A stretch of DNA of 64,000 bases, taken from contig DATIXQ010000130.1 in the NCBI GenBank assembly GCA_035518375.1, forward strand, positions 19,286-83,285. The letters are read 5' to 3'. A program made the position numbers and the translations under genes. The stretch comes from DATJLY01 sp035518375 (lineage in GTDB: Bacteria; Pseudomonadota; Alphaproteobacteria; ATCC43930; CGMCC-115725). The first letter of the stretch is position 1. Each line of letters starts with the position of its first letter. Below, piece by piece: positions 37,884-46,182 of this stretch. Below the pieces are notes generated by a model. That model was not told the DNA's origin and searched no databases. It saw only the letters and a list, made by a program, of their open reading frames with translations.

Positions 37884-38935
37884 CGCAAGCCGCAGCCGGC
37901 ACAGCTGGGCGGCGGATCGTCGCTCAATAATGCGGCGCGGAATGAGCGGTACCGTTCGCCGTTCCAGATTTCGCGCAAGCTCTGCTGCGTCGCGTCGCCA
38001 AGGGTAAAATTATCATAGCCGCGCATCGAGAAAGGCGCGATGCAGCACGGCAGCGCGCGGCCGTGCGCCGTGAAATACATGAGCGTCCACGGCCGGCGGC
38101 AGAGCGACCATGGCCGGTCCTGCCGCTCGGGTTTGAGGCTGTTGCCGGGATCGGTCGCACCCGAGGCGTTGAACGCGATGCCGAGCCGCCGCGCGGCATC
38201 CTCCGCCTCGGCGATGAGGCGGCGCTCCTCGGCGGCGTCGTCAGACGCGAAAAGCGCCTGTTCCGCCCGCGCGAGCCCCATCCCCTCCGGTAGATAGACG
38301 AGGCGCTGCAAATAGACTTCGGCGATGCCGCAGTCATGCGCGAGACGAACGAACTGCTGCAATTGCCCGATCGTCTCCTTGAGGCCGGTGAGCCAGAGCG
38401 AAACGCGCGGCGTTTCGGCGCCAAGCTCACGCTGCAAGGCGCGGAACGCACGGACGTTGCGCACGATGCGCGGAAAGAACGGCAGGCCGCGGACCCGGAC
38501 AAAGGCTTCGGGCTCCGCGGCGTCGAGCGAGATCCGCAGTTCGTCGAGGCCGGAATGGATGAGATCCCGCGCCTTGCGCGGCGTCAGCAGCGTGCCGTTG
38601 GTGTTGAACAGCACATAAGTGCCGCGGTCTTTGAGATACCGGATCATGCGCGGCAGTGCCCGCACCAGCATCGGCTCGCCGACGCCGTGCAGCACGACGC
38701 GCACGATCTTCGGAAACTGGTCGACAATGCTCCGGAACAGATCCCAGCTCATGTCGGCCGGCGGCTCGAGCGTCTCGAATGTGCGCGGACAGGTCGTGCA
38801 GAGGAGATTGCAGCGGTTCGTCGTCTCGAGATAGAGGCACACAGGATCGTCGCTGGCATGGGAGCCGCGCTCGGCCGGAACATGCGCAAAATAGCGGCGC
38901 GGATCGGGCGCATCGGCGTGGGCTGGGCTCGTCAT
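37871..38935 (-). CDS. radical SAM/SPASM protein
   Basis: A 354-residue radical SAM enzyme. The [4Fe-4S]-SAM site is CNLLCTTC (C-x3-C-x2-C) near residues 43-50; the SAM-binding GVGEPM follows. A Cys-rich C-terminal SPASM-type region (RPWSLCRRPW, LPCC, CAGC) implies auxiliary clusters. ATG 38935 overlaps the upstream stop (ATGA). It sits between a membrane glycosyltransferase and a GT2, so it probably modifies a sugar or lipid-linked intermediate; the substrate is unknown. Confidence 0.8.
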   Translation of the reverse strand: MTSPAHADAPDPRRYFAHVPAERGSHASDDPVCLYLETTNRCNLLCTTCPRTFETLEPPADMSWDLFRSIVDQFPKIVRVVLHGVGEPMLVRALPRMIRYLKDRGTYVLFNTNGTLLTPRKARDLIHSGLDELRISLDAAEPEAFVRVRGLPFFPRIVRNVRAFRALQRELGAETPRVSLWLTGLKETIGQLQQFVRLAHDCGIAEVYLQRLVYLPEGMGLARAEQALFASDDAAEERRLIAEAEDAARRLGIAFNASGATDPGNSLKPERQDRPWSLCRRPWTLMYFTAHGRALPCCIAPFSMRGYDNFTLGDATQQSLREIWNGERYRSFRAALLSDDPPPSCAGCGLRWSL

Positions 38936-40242
38936 CTTGCGTCGGCTCCCACGGATCGGTGTTGGCGGCGCCACCCGTCCGCGCAGGCAAGCGCCGCGAA
39001 GGGTGCGTAGATTAGCGATTCGATGGCAAGCCTATCGCCATCGGCTACAAGTTGCGAGCCCACCGGAACGAGATAGAGCAGCACGCTCGCCAGCGTCAGC
39101 CAGAAGAGTGAGAGCCAAGGCACGAGGCAGAGAAATGGCACGAGCCAGGCGAAATACCAGGCATAGTGCGGCGAGACGAGAACCGTGAACGCGGTCGCAA
39201 TCAGCGCCGATGCGGCGGCGGAATCGGCAGGCGGCGCCAGCACCATCCGCCCAGCGATCATGGCGAGGAGCAGTATGGCGGCGGCCACATAATAGGCCGC
39301 GCTGACGCCCGAAAGCGGCAGGACCTTGCCCAGGAGTTGCCAGAGATAGAAGCCGGCGCCGCTTGAGAAGCCCTCCTCGCCGGCATAACCGCCGAGAAAC
39401 CCGAGCACGTGCCGGCCGGCGCCAAGATAAGGCAGGTAAGCGAGCGCGACTGTCACAGCAAAGGCGAGCGGCAACTGCCAGTCGCCGCGGCGATACTGCG
39501 CCGGCAGGATGACCGCCGGGATGAATTTGACCAACGCCGCGCCCGCGAGCGCGACACCACCAAGCCATCGCGGCAGATGCCGGTGGCCCCAGAGCGCCGC
39601 CACGACGAGCAGGACCACGAGCGCGTCGACATGGCCGCTGCCGGCGAACTCCCAGAGCGGCAGCGGATGCCACGCATAGATCAGCACCCGCTCGACCGGC
39701 AGCGCCCGGTCGCGCAGCAGCAGAATGAGAAAAGAGACCGCCGCCGCCTCACACGCGATCATCGCGACCTTCATTCCGGTGACGCTCGCATCGATACGCG
39801 TCACGATGAAAAAGAAGGCCTCGGCCACCGGCGGATATATGGTCCGCGCGTAATTGTTACGGTTGATGTTGGGGAAGATCGCCGCGTCGCGGAGATCGGC
39901 GAGGTGTTCGTCGGTCGGGATGTAGCGATAGGGATTGATGTCTGCCGCCTGCACCCGCCCGTCCCACACATAGCGGTAGATGTCGGTCGATAAAGATGGC
40001 GGCGCGATCAGGATCGGAAGGCGAAAGAGCGCTGCCGCGGCGACGATCAGGAGCAAGGCCCGCCGCGAACCGCGGCCGTGCCAGGCGAGCGCTACCGCGG
40101 CGAGGTAGACGAGCCCTTGCGCAATCGCCACGGCAACGAACCAGCCAATAGCCTCCTGACGCTGCGCCAGGAGGCCCAGCGCCACCAGAGCAAGCATGAG
40201 TATGGCGCACGCGGCCAATTCCAGCCCGAGATTACGTCTCAC
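38932..40242 (-). CDS. GT87/DUF2029-like membrane glycosyltransferase
   Basis: A 436-residue inner-membrane protein with about 10-12 transmembrane helices. An early loop, STDIYRYVWDGRVQAADINPYRYIP, is the acidic substrate-binding loop of the polyprenyl-phosphate-dependent mannosyltransferase group. I chose GTG 40242, which overlaps the TGA of the upstream gene as GTGA. The longer open frame upstream lies inside that gene. Predicted to transfer a sugar from a lipid carrier in the periplasm. Confidence 0.75.
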   Translation of the reverse strand: MRRNLGLELAACAILMLALVALGLLAQRQEAIGWFVAVAIAQGLVYLAAVALAWHGRGSRRALLLIVAAAALFRLPILIAPPSLSTDIYRYVWDGRVQAADINPYRYIPTDEHLADLRDAAIFPNINRNNYARTIYPPVAEAFFFIVTRIDASVTGMKVAMIACEAAAVSFLILLLRDRALPVERVLIYAWHPLPLWEFAGSGHVDALVVLLVVAALWGHRHLPRWLGGVALAGAALVKFIPAVILPAQYRRGDWQLPLAFAVTVALAYLPYLGAGRHVLGFLGGYAGEEGFSSGAGFYLWQLLGKVLPLSGVSAAYYVAAAILLLAMIAGRMVLAPPADSAAASALIATAFTVLVSPHYAWYFAWLVPFLCLVPWLSLFWLTLASVLLYLVPVGSQLVADGDRLAIESLIYAPFAALACADGWRRQHRSVGADAR

Positions 40243-40988
40243 CGTTTGTCGCTTGATGCGGTGCGCTCGGCCGCGAGGCGGCATCGTCCGGCGTCTTCCG
40301 CGAGGAGGCCGCGCAAATACTCGGCGGTATGACGCGCGGGATAGCCGACGCCATCCTGTAATTCGGCGGCAAGGCGGCGGAGCCCTGAGAGATCGTCGAC
40401 GTCGTACCAGCTGGGCAGCAGGACGGTGTCGAGGCCGAGGCTTGCCGCACGCTCGCGCGTCTGGCCAAGCACCGCGTCGGTGCTCCAAGCGATGTTCTCG
40501 AAGAGGCGGCCGTGCGGTGCCTTGAGGCCGATGAGCCAGTAGCCGCCGTCCTCGGCCGGTCCGAGCACGAGCCGGTCCCCCGGCGGCGCCAGCGCCTCGA
40601 CTGCCGCGACGAGCGCCGCAGTGGGAAGGTTCGGGCTGTCGGCATTGACGAGGCAGACCGCGCGATGGCCGAGCGCGAGAAGATCGGCGGTCGCGTCGAG
40701 GAGGCTCGCGGCGAGCCCCGCGTGCCGCGGCGGCAGCAGCCGGATCGCGCGCGGCAGGATCGCGCGAAACAGCTCCTCCGATCCGGCCGGCGAATAGGCG
40801 ACGTAGCCGTCGATCGGCGCCTGCGTCGCGGCGGCGAGTATGTTGTCTGCCGCATCCTTGAGAAAGGCGCCGCCGAGCGCCGCCGCCGCCGCCGCCGAGA
40901 GGGGCGGAACGAGCCGCGTCTTGACGTCGCCGACGCGCGGCGCCTTCGCCATCACCGCCATGCCGCAGAAGCGAGCCGCGTCGCTCAT
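40239..40988 (-). CDS. TIGR04282/DUF2064-family nucleotidyl- or glycosyl-transferase-like protein
   Basis: A 249-residue GT-A-like protein. VMAKAPRVGDVKTRLVPPLS is the family's substrate-binding start and VNADSPNLPTAAL plus GPAEDGGYWLIGL are its conserved inner motifs. Such proteins are often seen next to radical SAM genes. ATG 40988 overlaps the stop of the phosphorylase gene (ATGA); its own stop overlaps the GT87 GTG. Activated-sugar chemistry is likely but the exact reaction is not known. Confidence 0.8.
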   Translation of the reverse strand: MSDAARFCGMAVMAKAPRVGDVKTRLVPPLSAAAAAALGGAFLKDAADNILAAATQAPIDGYVAYSPAGSEELFRAILPRAIRLLPPRHAGLAASLLDATADLLALGHRAVCLVNADSPNLPTAALVAAVEALAPPGDRLVLGPAEDGGYWLIGLKAPHGRLFENIAWSTDAVLGQTRERAASLGLDTVLLPSWYDVDDLSGLRRLAAELQDGVGYPARHTAEYLRGLLAEDAGRCRLAAERTASSDKR

Positions 40989-41800
40989 CCGCTGACGAGG
41001 CCCCGCCAAGCCCGCGCCGTCGTCGCGATCACCGCGAGCGAGGCGGCGCTGCCGTCATCGTCGCCCTTCTCGAAATCGCCGGCGGTCACCGCCATCTGGT
41101 TCGTCACATGCGCAAAGCACAGCACGTCGCGGCCCTTCGCCGCCGCGAACGCATAGAGCGCCGCCGATTCCATCTCCACCGCGAGGATATCCAGTGCCCG
41201 CGCCCGCTCAATCGCCGCCGCGGTCTCGCGAAAGGGCGCGTCGGTGGTCCAGGCGGCGCCGCGATAGACCGACTGGCCCGTTGCTTCGAGTGCAACGAGA
41301 GCCGCCGAGACGAGGCGGTTCTCGGCAAGCGCGAACTCCGCGGGCGCCAGATAGTGATAGCTCGTCCCCTCGTCGCGGAGCGCCCGGTCGATCAGCACGA
41401 AATAGGGCGTGGATCCGCGCGCCACGATCTGGCCCGCCGAAGTGACGCTCAGAAGAAAGCGGCAGCCGCTGACGAAGAGTTCCTCCGCCAGCAGCACCGC
41501 AAAGGGCGCGCCTACGGCGCAGCCGATGATGCCGAAGCGCTCGCCCGCATGCGCGAACTCCCAGAGCTCGGTGTGATAGCAGGCCCAACCCGGCGCGACC
41601 TCGGCGCGGCCGTCGCGGCGCAAGGCGCGCAAGATGTCGCCATCCGGATCGAGCAGGCAGATCTCCGGCACCGCGACGTCCGGCACGTGCTTTTGCCGGC
41701 GCGCCTCGCGCAGCAGGTTGACGGGCTCAAAGACCGAGGGCGCGGCGTGATCTTTGCCGCTCAGGATCGGCGGCGCGCAGGATGGAGTGGCGGCCGGCAT
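40985..41800 (-). CDS. nucleoside phosphorylase superfamily protein
   Basis: A 271-residue protein of the PNP/UDP family. GCAVGAPFAVLLAEELFVSGCRFLL and EMESAALYAFAAAKG (base- and ribose-binding) are the signature segments; SVTSAGQI is the phosphate-contacting region. It could phosphorolyse a nucleoside (or cleave an adenosylated intermediate, as HpnG does in hopanoid synthesis). First intact gene of the coupled operon at 41.8-37.1 kb. ATG 41800 is 3 bases after the upstream remnant's stop. Confidence 0.75.
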   Translation of the reverse strand: MPAATPSCAPPILSGKDHAAPSVFEPVNLLREARRQKHVPDVAVPEICLLDPDGDILRALRRDGRAEVAPGWACYHTELWEFAHAGERFGIIGCAVGAPFAVLLAEELFVSGCRFLLSVTSAGQIVARGSTPYFVLIDRALRDEGTSYHYLAPAEFALAENRLVSAALVALEATGQSVYRGAAWTTDAPFRETAAAIERARALDILAVEMESAALYAFAAAKGRDVLCFAHVTNQMAVTAGDFEKGDDDGSAASLAVIATTARAWRGLVSG

Positions 41801-41803
41801 GGC

Positions 41804-41977
41804 TCAGGCGCCGGCGAGCGCCCGGCCGAGGTCGGCGACGATGTCGTCGATATGCTTGATGCCGACCACGAGGCAGCCGTCGGTCGCGCGGGCCTGCGCC
41901 TGTTCTTCCTGCATGAGCTTCGAATCGGTGGTGCTCGCCGGCACGATCGTCTCCGGTCGTTCGCTTGCGGTCGGCAT
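41804..41977 (-). pseudogene. C-terminal remnant of a Cys/Met-metabolism PLP enzyme (MetY/MetZ-like)
   Basis: A 57-codon frame (start ATG 41977, weak ribosome site) whose translation, PASTTDSKLMQEEQAQARAT and then VVGIKHIDDIVADLGRALAG, matches the last residues of O-acetylhomoserine sulfhydrylase/cystathionine gamma-synthase-type enzymes (PASTTHSxL...EEQ...VGIEHIDDIIADLxQAL). The catalytic body, including the PLP lysine, is absent upstream. It looks like a gene tail left by a deletion or rearrangement, though a translated peptide is possible because the phosphorylase ATG follows after 3 bases. Confidence 0.5.
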
Positions 41978-42164
41978 GGACCGGTCGCTCCCACAAATTG
42001 CGATCGTGCAAGTCTAGCTCAGGCAGCTTTCCGTTGGGAACAGCGCCGAATGCGATTGTTCCGGCCGCCCTGGTCACGGCCTGAAGCTTTCAGGGTAAAG
42101 TGATGTTACGGGATGCCGAGTGGCGTCTGCGTAAACCCATGCCCACTCGCGCGGCGAGACATTG

Positions 42165-42650
42165 ATGCAACTCCTGGGGATCGTTACGAACAACGTCGAG
42201 CAAGCTCAATTCGCGATCCTACTCCCGTTGATAGTTGGCGCGGGCGTAGTCCTGTGCACGATTGTCGTCCATGCGCTCGCTGTGACCGCGACGGTAAGCT
42301 TTCTTCGATATGAGACGAGACTCGGCCACGCGGGCGCAGGCGCGTTGGTCGATATTGTAATCGTCACTCTGGTAATCTCATTCGCGTTCGCGGCGCATCT
42401 GATCGAAATCGGCTTTTGGGCAGCGCTGCTCTTGCTGTGCGGCGAATTTCAGGAGTTTGGAATCGCCTATTATCACTCGGCGGTCAATTACACGACATTG
42501 GGTTACGGGGATGTGCTGTTAACCCCCTCGTGGCGGCTGCTGGGACCGTTGGAAGCGGCGAACGGAGCGCTCATGTTCGGTGTCTCGGCCGCCGTCGTCT
42601 TTGCTGTGATACAGCGGCTGGTTTTAGTTAGGTTTAAGGATCTCAGGTAG
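42165..42650 (+). CDS. two-TM potassium-channel-like protein
   Basis: A 161-residue membrane protein. Helical segments at about residues 15-45, 60-90 and 130-155 flank a pore loop with the selectivity filter TTLGYGD (YTTLGYGDV). No cytoplasmic RCK/CNBD domain follows. It is a small ion-channel (Ion_trans_2) protein. ATG 42165 is preferred over the TTG three bases upstream. It stands alone between two minus-strand operons. Confidence 0.75.
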   Translation: MQLLGIVTNNVEQAQFAILLPLIVGAGVVLCTIVVHALAVTATVSFLRYETRLGHAGAGALVDIVIVTLVISFAFAAHLIEIGFWAALLLLCGEFQEFGIAYYHSAVNYTTLGYGDVLLTPSWRLLGPLEAANGALMFGVSAAVVFAVIQRLVLVRFKDLR

Positions 42651-42815
42651 CGGCCGCTCATCGAAACGTTCACCATTGGCACGTTCGTTGAACCGATGGA
42701 CCGGACACGTGTCCGAGTGCCGCCAGACCGAGCTTGGCCGAATGCTCGATGCCCGGAATGAGTATCAGCCGCAGCCGCGGAAAACCGGCAGACGGCTCTG
42801 TAAGCCGCGTCGCGG

Positions 42816-43628
42816 TCAGACGCGGAAGCGGTACTCGACGCCGGGAGCGCGCTCTATGTCCGGCGGGAAGCTGTCGCGCTTCTCGGTGAAATAGCGTTTG
42901 CAAAAGTCGCCTTCCGCCGCGGCGTTGTAAGTGAGATAAAGAATCCGCCGCGCGCGATCGGTCATGTTCGGTTTCGAGGCATGCGGCGCGTAGCTGTCGA
43001 AGAACAGCACGTCGCCAGGCTCGGTCGGCACGGGGACAAGGCTGAAGCCCGTCATCTCCGCCGCCGCGAGCGGCCGCCACTCTTCGCCGATGAGGCCGAT
43101 GACCCGCGCACCATCGCCCATCTCCAGGCAACCAGTTTCGATCGTCGCGCGATCGATCGTGACCAGCGCGGTGACGAACATGCGCGCGTAGCGCGACCAG
43201 CCCGCCTGCTGGTCCTGGTGCGGCTCGAACCCTGCGCCACCCGGCATCTTGAAATTGATCTTGTCCTTGAAAAGGCAGGCGGGCGCCGCGAGCAATTGAT
43301 CCACTGCCTGGCGCAGCTCGCGACCATGCACGAAGGCATCGAAGCCAACGTGATGCGGACAGAAATTCTCGATGCGTTGGATGACGCGCTTGCCGGGTTC
43401 TGTGAGGCTCGGCTCGTAATAGACCATGTGCTTACCTGGCTCTTCCGGCCGCACCGTCAGCTCATCGGTCCAGCGCGCGAGCATCTCGACTGCGGCGGGA
43501 GCGACGAAGCCGCGCGCCAGCACCCATCCCTTGTCGCGATAATCCGCCACCTGCTGCGCTGTGAGTACGTCGCCGGACGAGCGCGGCGGCTCGGAGGCCC
43601 GGTTCTCGCGGTTCGTGACATCAAGCAT
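42816..43628 (-). CDS. PhyH-type Fe(II)/2-oxoglutarate dioxygenase
   Basis: A 270-residue phytanoyl-CoA-hydroxylase-family oxygenase. The iron triad H137-x-D139 (FEPHQDQQ) and H216 (YAPHASKP) is intact, followed by the 2-oxoglutarate-binding Arg region. Last gene of the phosphonate operon and overlapping the nucleotidyltransferase gene by 8 bases. The phosphonate-degradation enzyme PhnY is in this family and hydroxylates the alpha carbon of 2-aminoethylphosphonate, so C1-hydroxylation of the phosphonate head group is a plausible inference. ATG 43628 is the operon-coupled start. Confidence 0.75.
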   Translation of the reverse strand: MLDVTNRENRASEPPRSSGDVLTAQQVADYRDKGWVLARGFVAPAAVEMLARWTDELTVRPEEPGKHMVYYEPSLTEPGKRVIQRIENFCPHHVGFDAFVHGRELRQAVDQLLAAPACLFKDKINFKMPGGAGFEPHQDQQAGWSRYARMFVTALVTIDRATIETGCLEMGDGARVIGLIGEEWRPLAAAEMTGFSLVPVPTEPGDVLFFDSYAPHASKPNMTDRARRILYLTYNAAAEGDFCKRYFTEKRDSFPPDIERAPGVEYRFRV

Positions 43629-44391
43629 TCGCCACCTCCTGGAGCAGCGGCAAAATCTCCTGTCGCGCTCGCGCGACATCGGCTTCGAAATCGATCTCGG
43701 TCCACGGCAGGTCGCTGATATCCACATGGCCAAAGCGATCTGGATGCGCGAGGATCAGATCGCGGATCGCGGCCTCGTACTCCGCGGCGCCGCGCCCGGC
43801 CTCGACATAGGCCGTCGCGCATTCCGCCAGCGCCGCCGCCATGCTTCCGGAGAAGCGGAAGAAGCCCACGGATTCGCCGTGGCGGTCATGCGCATGCTCA
43901 GGCAGTTTCGCGAAATCGACGATGACCTCGCCGCACAGGCAGATCTTCACCGGTTCGTCTCCCGGCTCGATCGCCCGGTCGAGCAGAAGCACGTTCTCCG
44001 GCGCGGCCTGCAGCAAGCGGGCAATCATCCGGCGGTCGTAAAGCACATCGCCATCCATCAGCAGCACAGGTCTGCCCGCCGCCAGGTGTGCGCGCTGAAC
44101 GGCGAGCGAAACAACGCTGCCCTCGCGATAGCGCGGATTTTCGACCAGGGTCACGCGATCGAGCGCGCCGAGGCCGCTGAGCTCGGCGCGGATAAGGTCT
44201 GGCCGATGTCCGACGGTGATGGCGATGTCGTCGATACCGTTGGCGCGGAGAGCCGCGAGATGCCGTTCCAGCAGGGTCTTGCCGCCGAAGCTGAGCAGCA
44301 CCTTCGGTGCTGCGACGCCAAGACGACGCCCGACACCCGCCGCGAGGATGATCGCCGATGGCCCGGACGAAGATGGTGGCGAGACCGGCAT
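43621..44391 (-). CDS. nucleotidyltransferase, probable 2-aminoethylphosphonate cytidylyltransferase (PntC-like)
   Basis: A 256-residue GT-A-fold nucleotidyltransferase. ILAAGVGRRLGVAAPK at residues 15-30 is the canonical G-x-G-x-R-L...PK nucleotide-binding motif, and D113/D115 (MDGDVLYD) bind the metal. It lies between the AEP transaminase and the dioxygenase in the phosphonate operon. PntC-type enzymes activate AEP with CTP to CMP-AEP, the donor for lipid or glycan attachment. It resembles, but is more canonical than, the nucleotidyltransferase domain fused to PEP mutase. ATG 44391 lies 16 bases from the transaminase stop. Confidence 0.75.
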   Translation of the reverse strand: MPVSPPSSSGPSAIILAAGVGRRLGVAAPKVLLSFGGKTLLERHLAALRANGIDDIAITVGHRPDLIRAELSGLGALDRVTLVENPRYREGSVVSLAVQRAHLAAGRPVLLMDGDVLYDRRMIARLLQAAPENVLLLDRAIEPGDEPVKICLCGEVIVDFAKLPEHAHDRHGESVGFFRFSGSMAAALAECATAYVEAGRGAAEYEAAIRDLILAHPDRFGHVDISDLPWTEIDFEADVARARQEILPLLQEVANA

Positions 44392-44407
44392 AATGCTCGA
44401 TCGCCTC

Positions 44408-45574
44408 TCAGCGCGACAGATCGTGCAACGTATCAACTCCCGCAGTGGCCGATAGGCCAAAATCAGCCAAGATTTCGCCGATGGCAACGACGAGTTGGAC
44501 GAAATCCTCGGGCTCGAGCGCGCCAATGCAGGCGATGCGAAAGCTTGGCGCGTCGGTCAGTTTTCCCGGATAAATCACGAAACCGCGCGCCGCCAGCGCA
44601 GTGTAGAGCTCGTCGAAGCGGAAGCGTGGATCCTCCGGCGACCGGAAGGTGACAATGATCGGCGCTTGAACGCTCTCATCGAGAAATACGCGAAAGCCGA
44701 GGCGATCCATCCCTTCAACCAGAGTCCTGAAGTTCGTCTGGTAATGGGCCAGCCGCGCGGCCGGACCGCCCTGAGCTTCGAGTGTCCGCATCGCCTCGAC
44801 CAGCGCCGCGACAACCTGCACTGGCGGCGTGAAGCGCCACTGCCCATTCGACTCCAAGCCGCGCCATTGGTCATAGAGATCGAGGCTAAGCGATGGCGAC
44901 GTGCCTTTCGCGCGCTCGATCGCGCTCTTCTCGACGAGCGCGAAAGCGATGCCGGGCACGCCTTCGAGGCATTTGTTGCTCGACGCCAACACCGCCATGA
45001 TGGGCGTCTCCCGCAGATCGAGCGGCAGGGCGCCGAAGCTGCTCATCGCGTCGACGATAAATGCGCGGCCCTGCCGCGCTACCGCCGCCGCGACCGCAGC
45101 GAGCGGATTCAGAAGCCCGGACGTCGTCTCGCAATGTACAAGCGCTACGTGCGTGATCGCGCTGTTATCGGCCAACGCGCGCTCGACGGTGCCAGGGTCG
45201 ACGGCTTGGTCCTCAGGCCAGCGCAGCACCTCGACTCTGCGGCCGAGGCGGTGCGCGATCTCGATCATTCGCTCGCCATAGGCTCCATTCGCCAACACCA
45301 AAAGCACGTCCGAGGGCCCTACCAGCGTTCCGATGGCCGCTTCGACGATGAAGGTGCCGCTGCCCTGAAGCGGAATGGCAACATGGCTGTCCTGGCCACC
45401 GGCGATATCGAGCAGGCGGCCCCGCAGCTCGGCCGTCATGCGAATGAATGTTGGCTCGCGCGAACCCCAATCGCTGAGCATGGCCCGGCGCGTTTCGATC
45501 TGCGTCGTCAACGGTCCCGGTGTAAACAATAGTGGGGTTCGCGGAATGTCAGCCTCCCTATTCGGCTCGACCAA
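44408..45574 (-). CDS. phnW: 2-aminoethylphosphonate--pyruvate transaminase-type PLP enzyme
   Basis: A 388-codon class V aminotransferase. LFTPGPLTTQIETRRAML near the start and the PLP lysine K201 in ASSNKCLEGVPG match PhnW and the AEP transaminase half of PntC. In biosynthesis it would aminate phosphonoacetaldehyde to AEP. The start is uncertain: TTG 45574 overlaps the upstream gene by 17 bases, but a GGGAGG site lies 5 bases before an in-frame ATT at 45547, which would give the usual PhnW-like N-terminus PRTPLLFTPGP. Confidence 0.8.
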   Translation of the reverse strand: MVEPNREADIPRTPLLFTPGPLTTQIETRRAMLSDWGSREPTFIRMTAELRGRLLDIAGGQDSHVAIPLQGSGTFIVEAAIGTLVGPSDVLLVLANGAYGERMIEIAHRLGRRVEVLRWPEDQAVDPGTVERALADNSAITHVALVHCETTSGLLNPLAAVAAAVARQGRAFIVDAMSSFGALPLDLRETPIMAVLASSNKCLEGVPGIAFALVEKSAIERAKGTSPSLSLDLYDQWRGLESNGQWRFTPPVQVVAALVEAMRTLEAQGGPAARLAHYQTNFRTLVEGMDRLGFRVFLDESVQAPIIVTFRSPEDPRFRFDELYTALAARGFVIYPGKLTDAPSFRIACIGALEPEDFVQLVVAIGEILADFGLSATAGVDTLHDLSR

Positions 45575-46178
45575 CAGCGACGTGACGGCCGGTAAGCCGT
45601 CGCAGACGCCAGCCAGTCAGCAGCATCATGAGAGTGGCGCCGAAACAGGCCGCGACGAGGAGTTGTGCGCTCCAGCCGAGCCAGATGATCGGCGCCAGAA
45701 GATAGAGCAGGTCGTCCGCATCGAAGCCGAATGCGCCCGAATAGGCCTTGCTGCCCGGTCCCTCCAATCGTTCCAGCGCCTCCGACCAGTAGCCGCATAT
45801 ATAGAGCGCTGCTCCGGTCCCGAGACCGAGCGCGACAGCGGCGGCGCCCAAAGCCGATTTGTGGAAGCCAAACCCAAGTGCGATGAAGAAGCCCGAATTT
45901 ACGACATTGTCCACGACGAAGTCATAGTGATGGCCACCCGGCGTCGACATGCCGCCAACGCGCGCAAGCTCGCCATCCGCGCGATCGAGGAACGCCGAGA
46001 CGAGCCAGAGCCACCCGGCCCAGCCCAACCAGCGACCGTCGGCGGGGAGCACCGCGGCGCAGGCCAAAATGCCCGTCGCGAGCCTCAGCGTGGTCAAATG
46101 GTTGGGCGTAATCCCCGTCCCGACCAAAGGCCGGACGAGGAAGCGCGCCAGGCGATGGCTCCAAGACGTCCCGATCAC
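45558..46178 (-). CDS. CDP-alcohol phosphatidyltransferase
   Basis: A 206-residue inner-membrane enzyme with about six helices. The full catalytic signature D-G-x2-A-R-x8-G-x3-D-x3-D is present (D68, G69, A72, R73, G82, D86, D90). GTG 46178 has AGGGA 8 bases upstream and begins 4 bases after the flippase-like gene. In this operon it is the natural candidate for transfer of the phosphonate head group from CMP-AEP to diacylglycerol (or to another alcohol), giving a phosphonolipid. Confidence 0.85.
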   Translation of the reverse strand: MIGTSWSHRLARFLVRPLVGTGITPNHLTTLRLATGILACAAVLPADGRWLGWAGWLWLVSAFLDRADGELARVGGMSTPGGHHYDFVVDNVVNSGFFIALGFGFHKSALGAAAVALGLGTGAALYICGYWSEALERLEGPGSKAYSGAFGFDADDLLYLLAPIIWLGWSAQLLVAACFGATLMMLLTGWRLRRLTGRHVAVGRAE

Positions 46179-46182
46179 GCGA

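Noticed and set aside
42670..43131. 153-codon minus-strand ORF overlapping the PhyH gene
   Set aside because: It is a shadow frame of the dioxygenase; composition is Arg-rich and out of step with the conserved PhyH motifs in the main frame.
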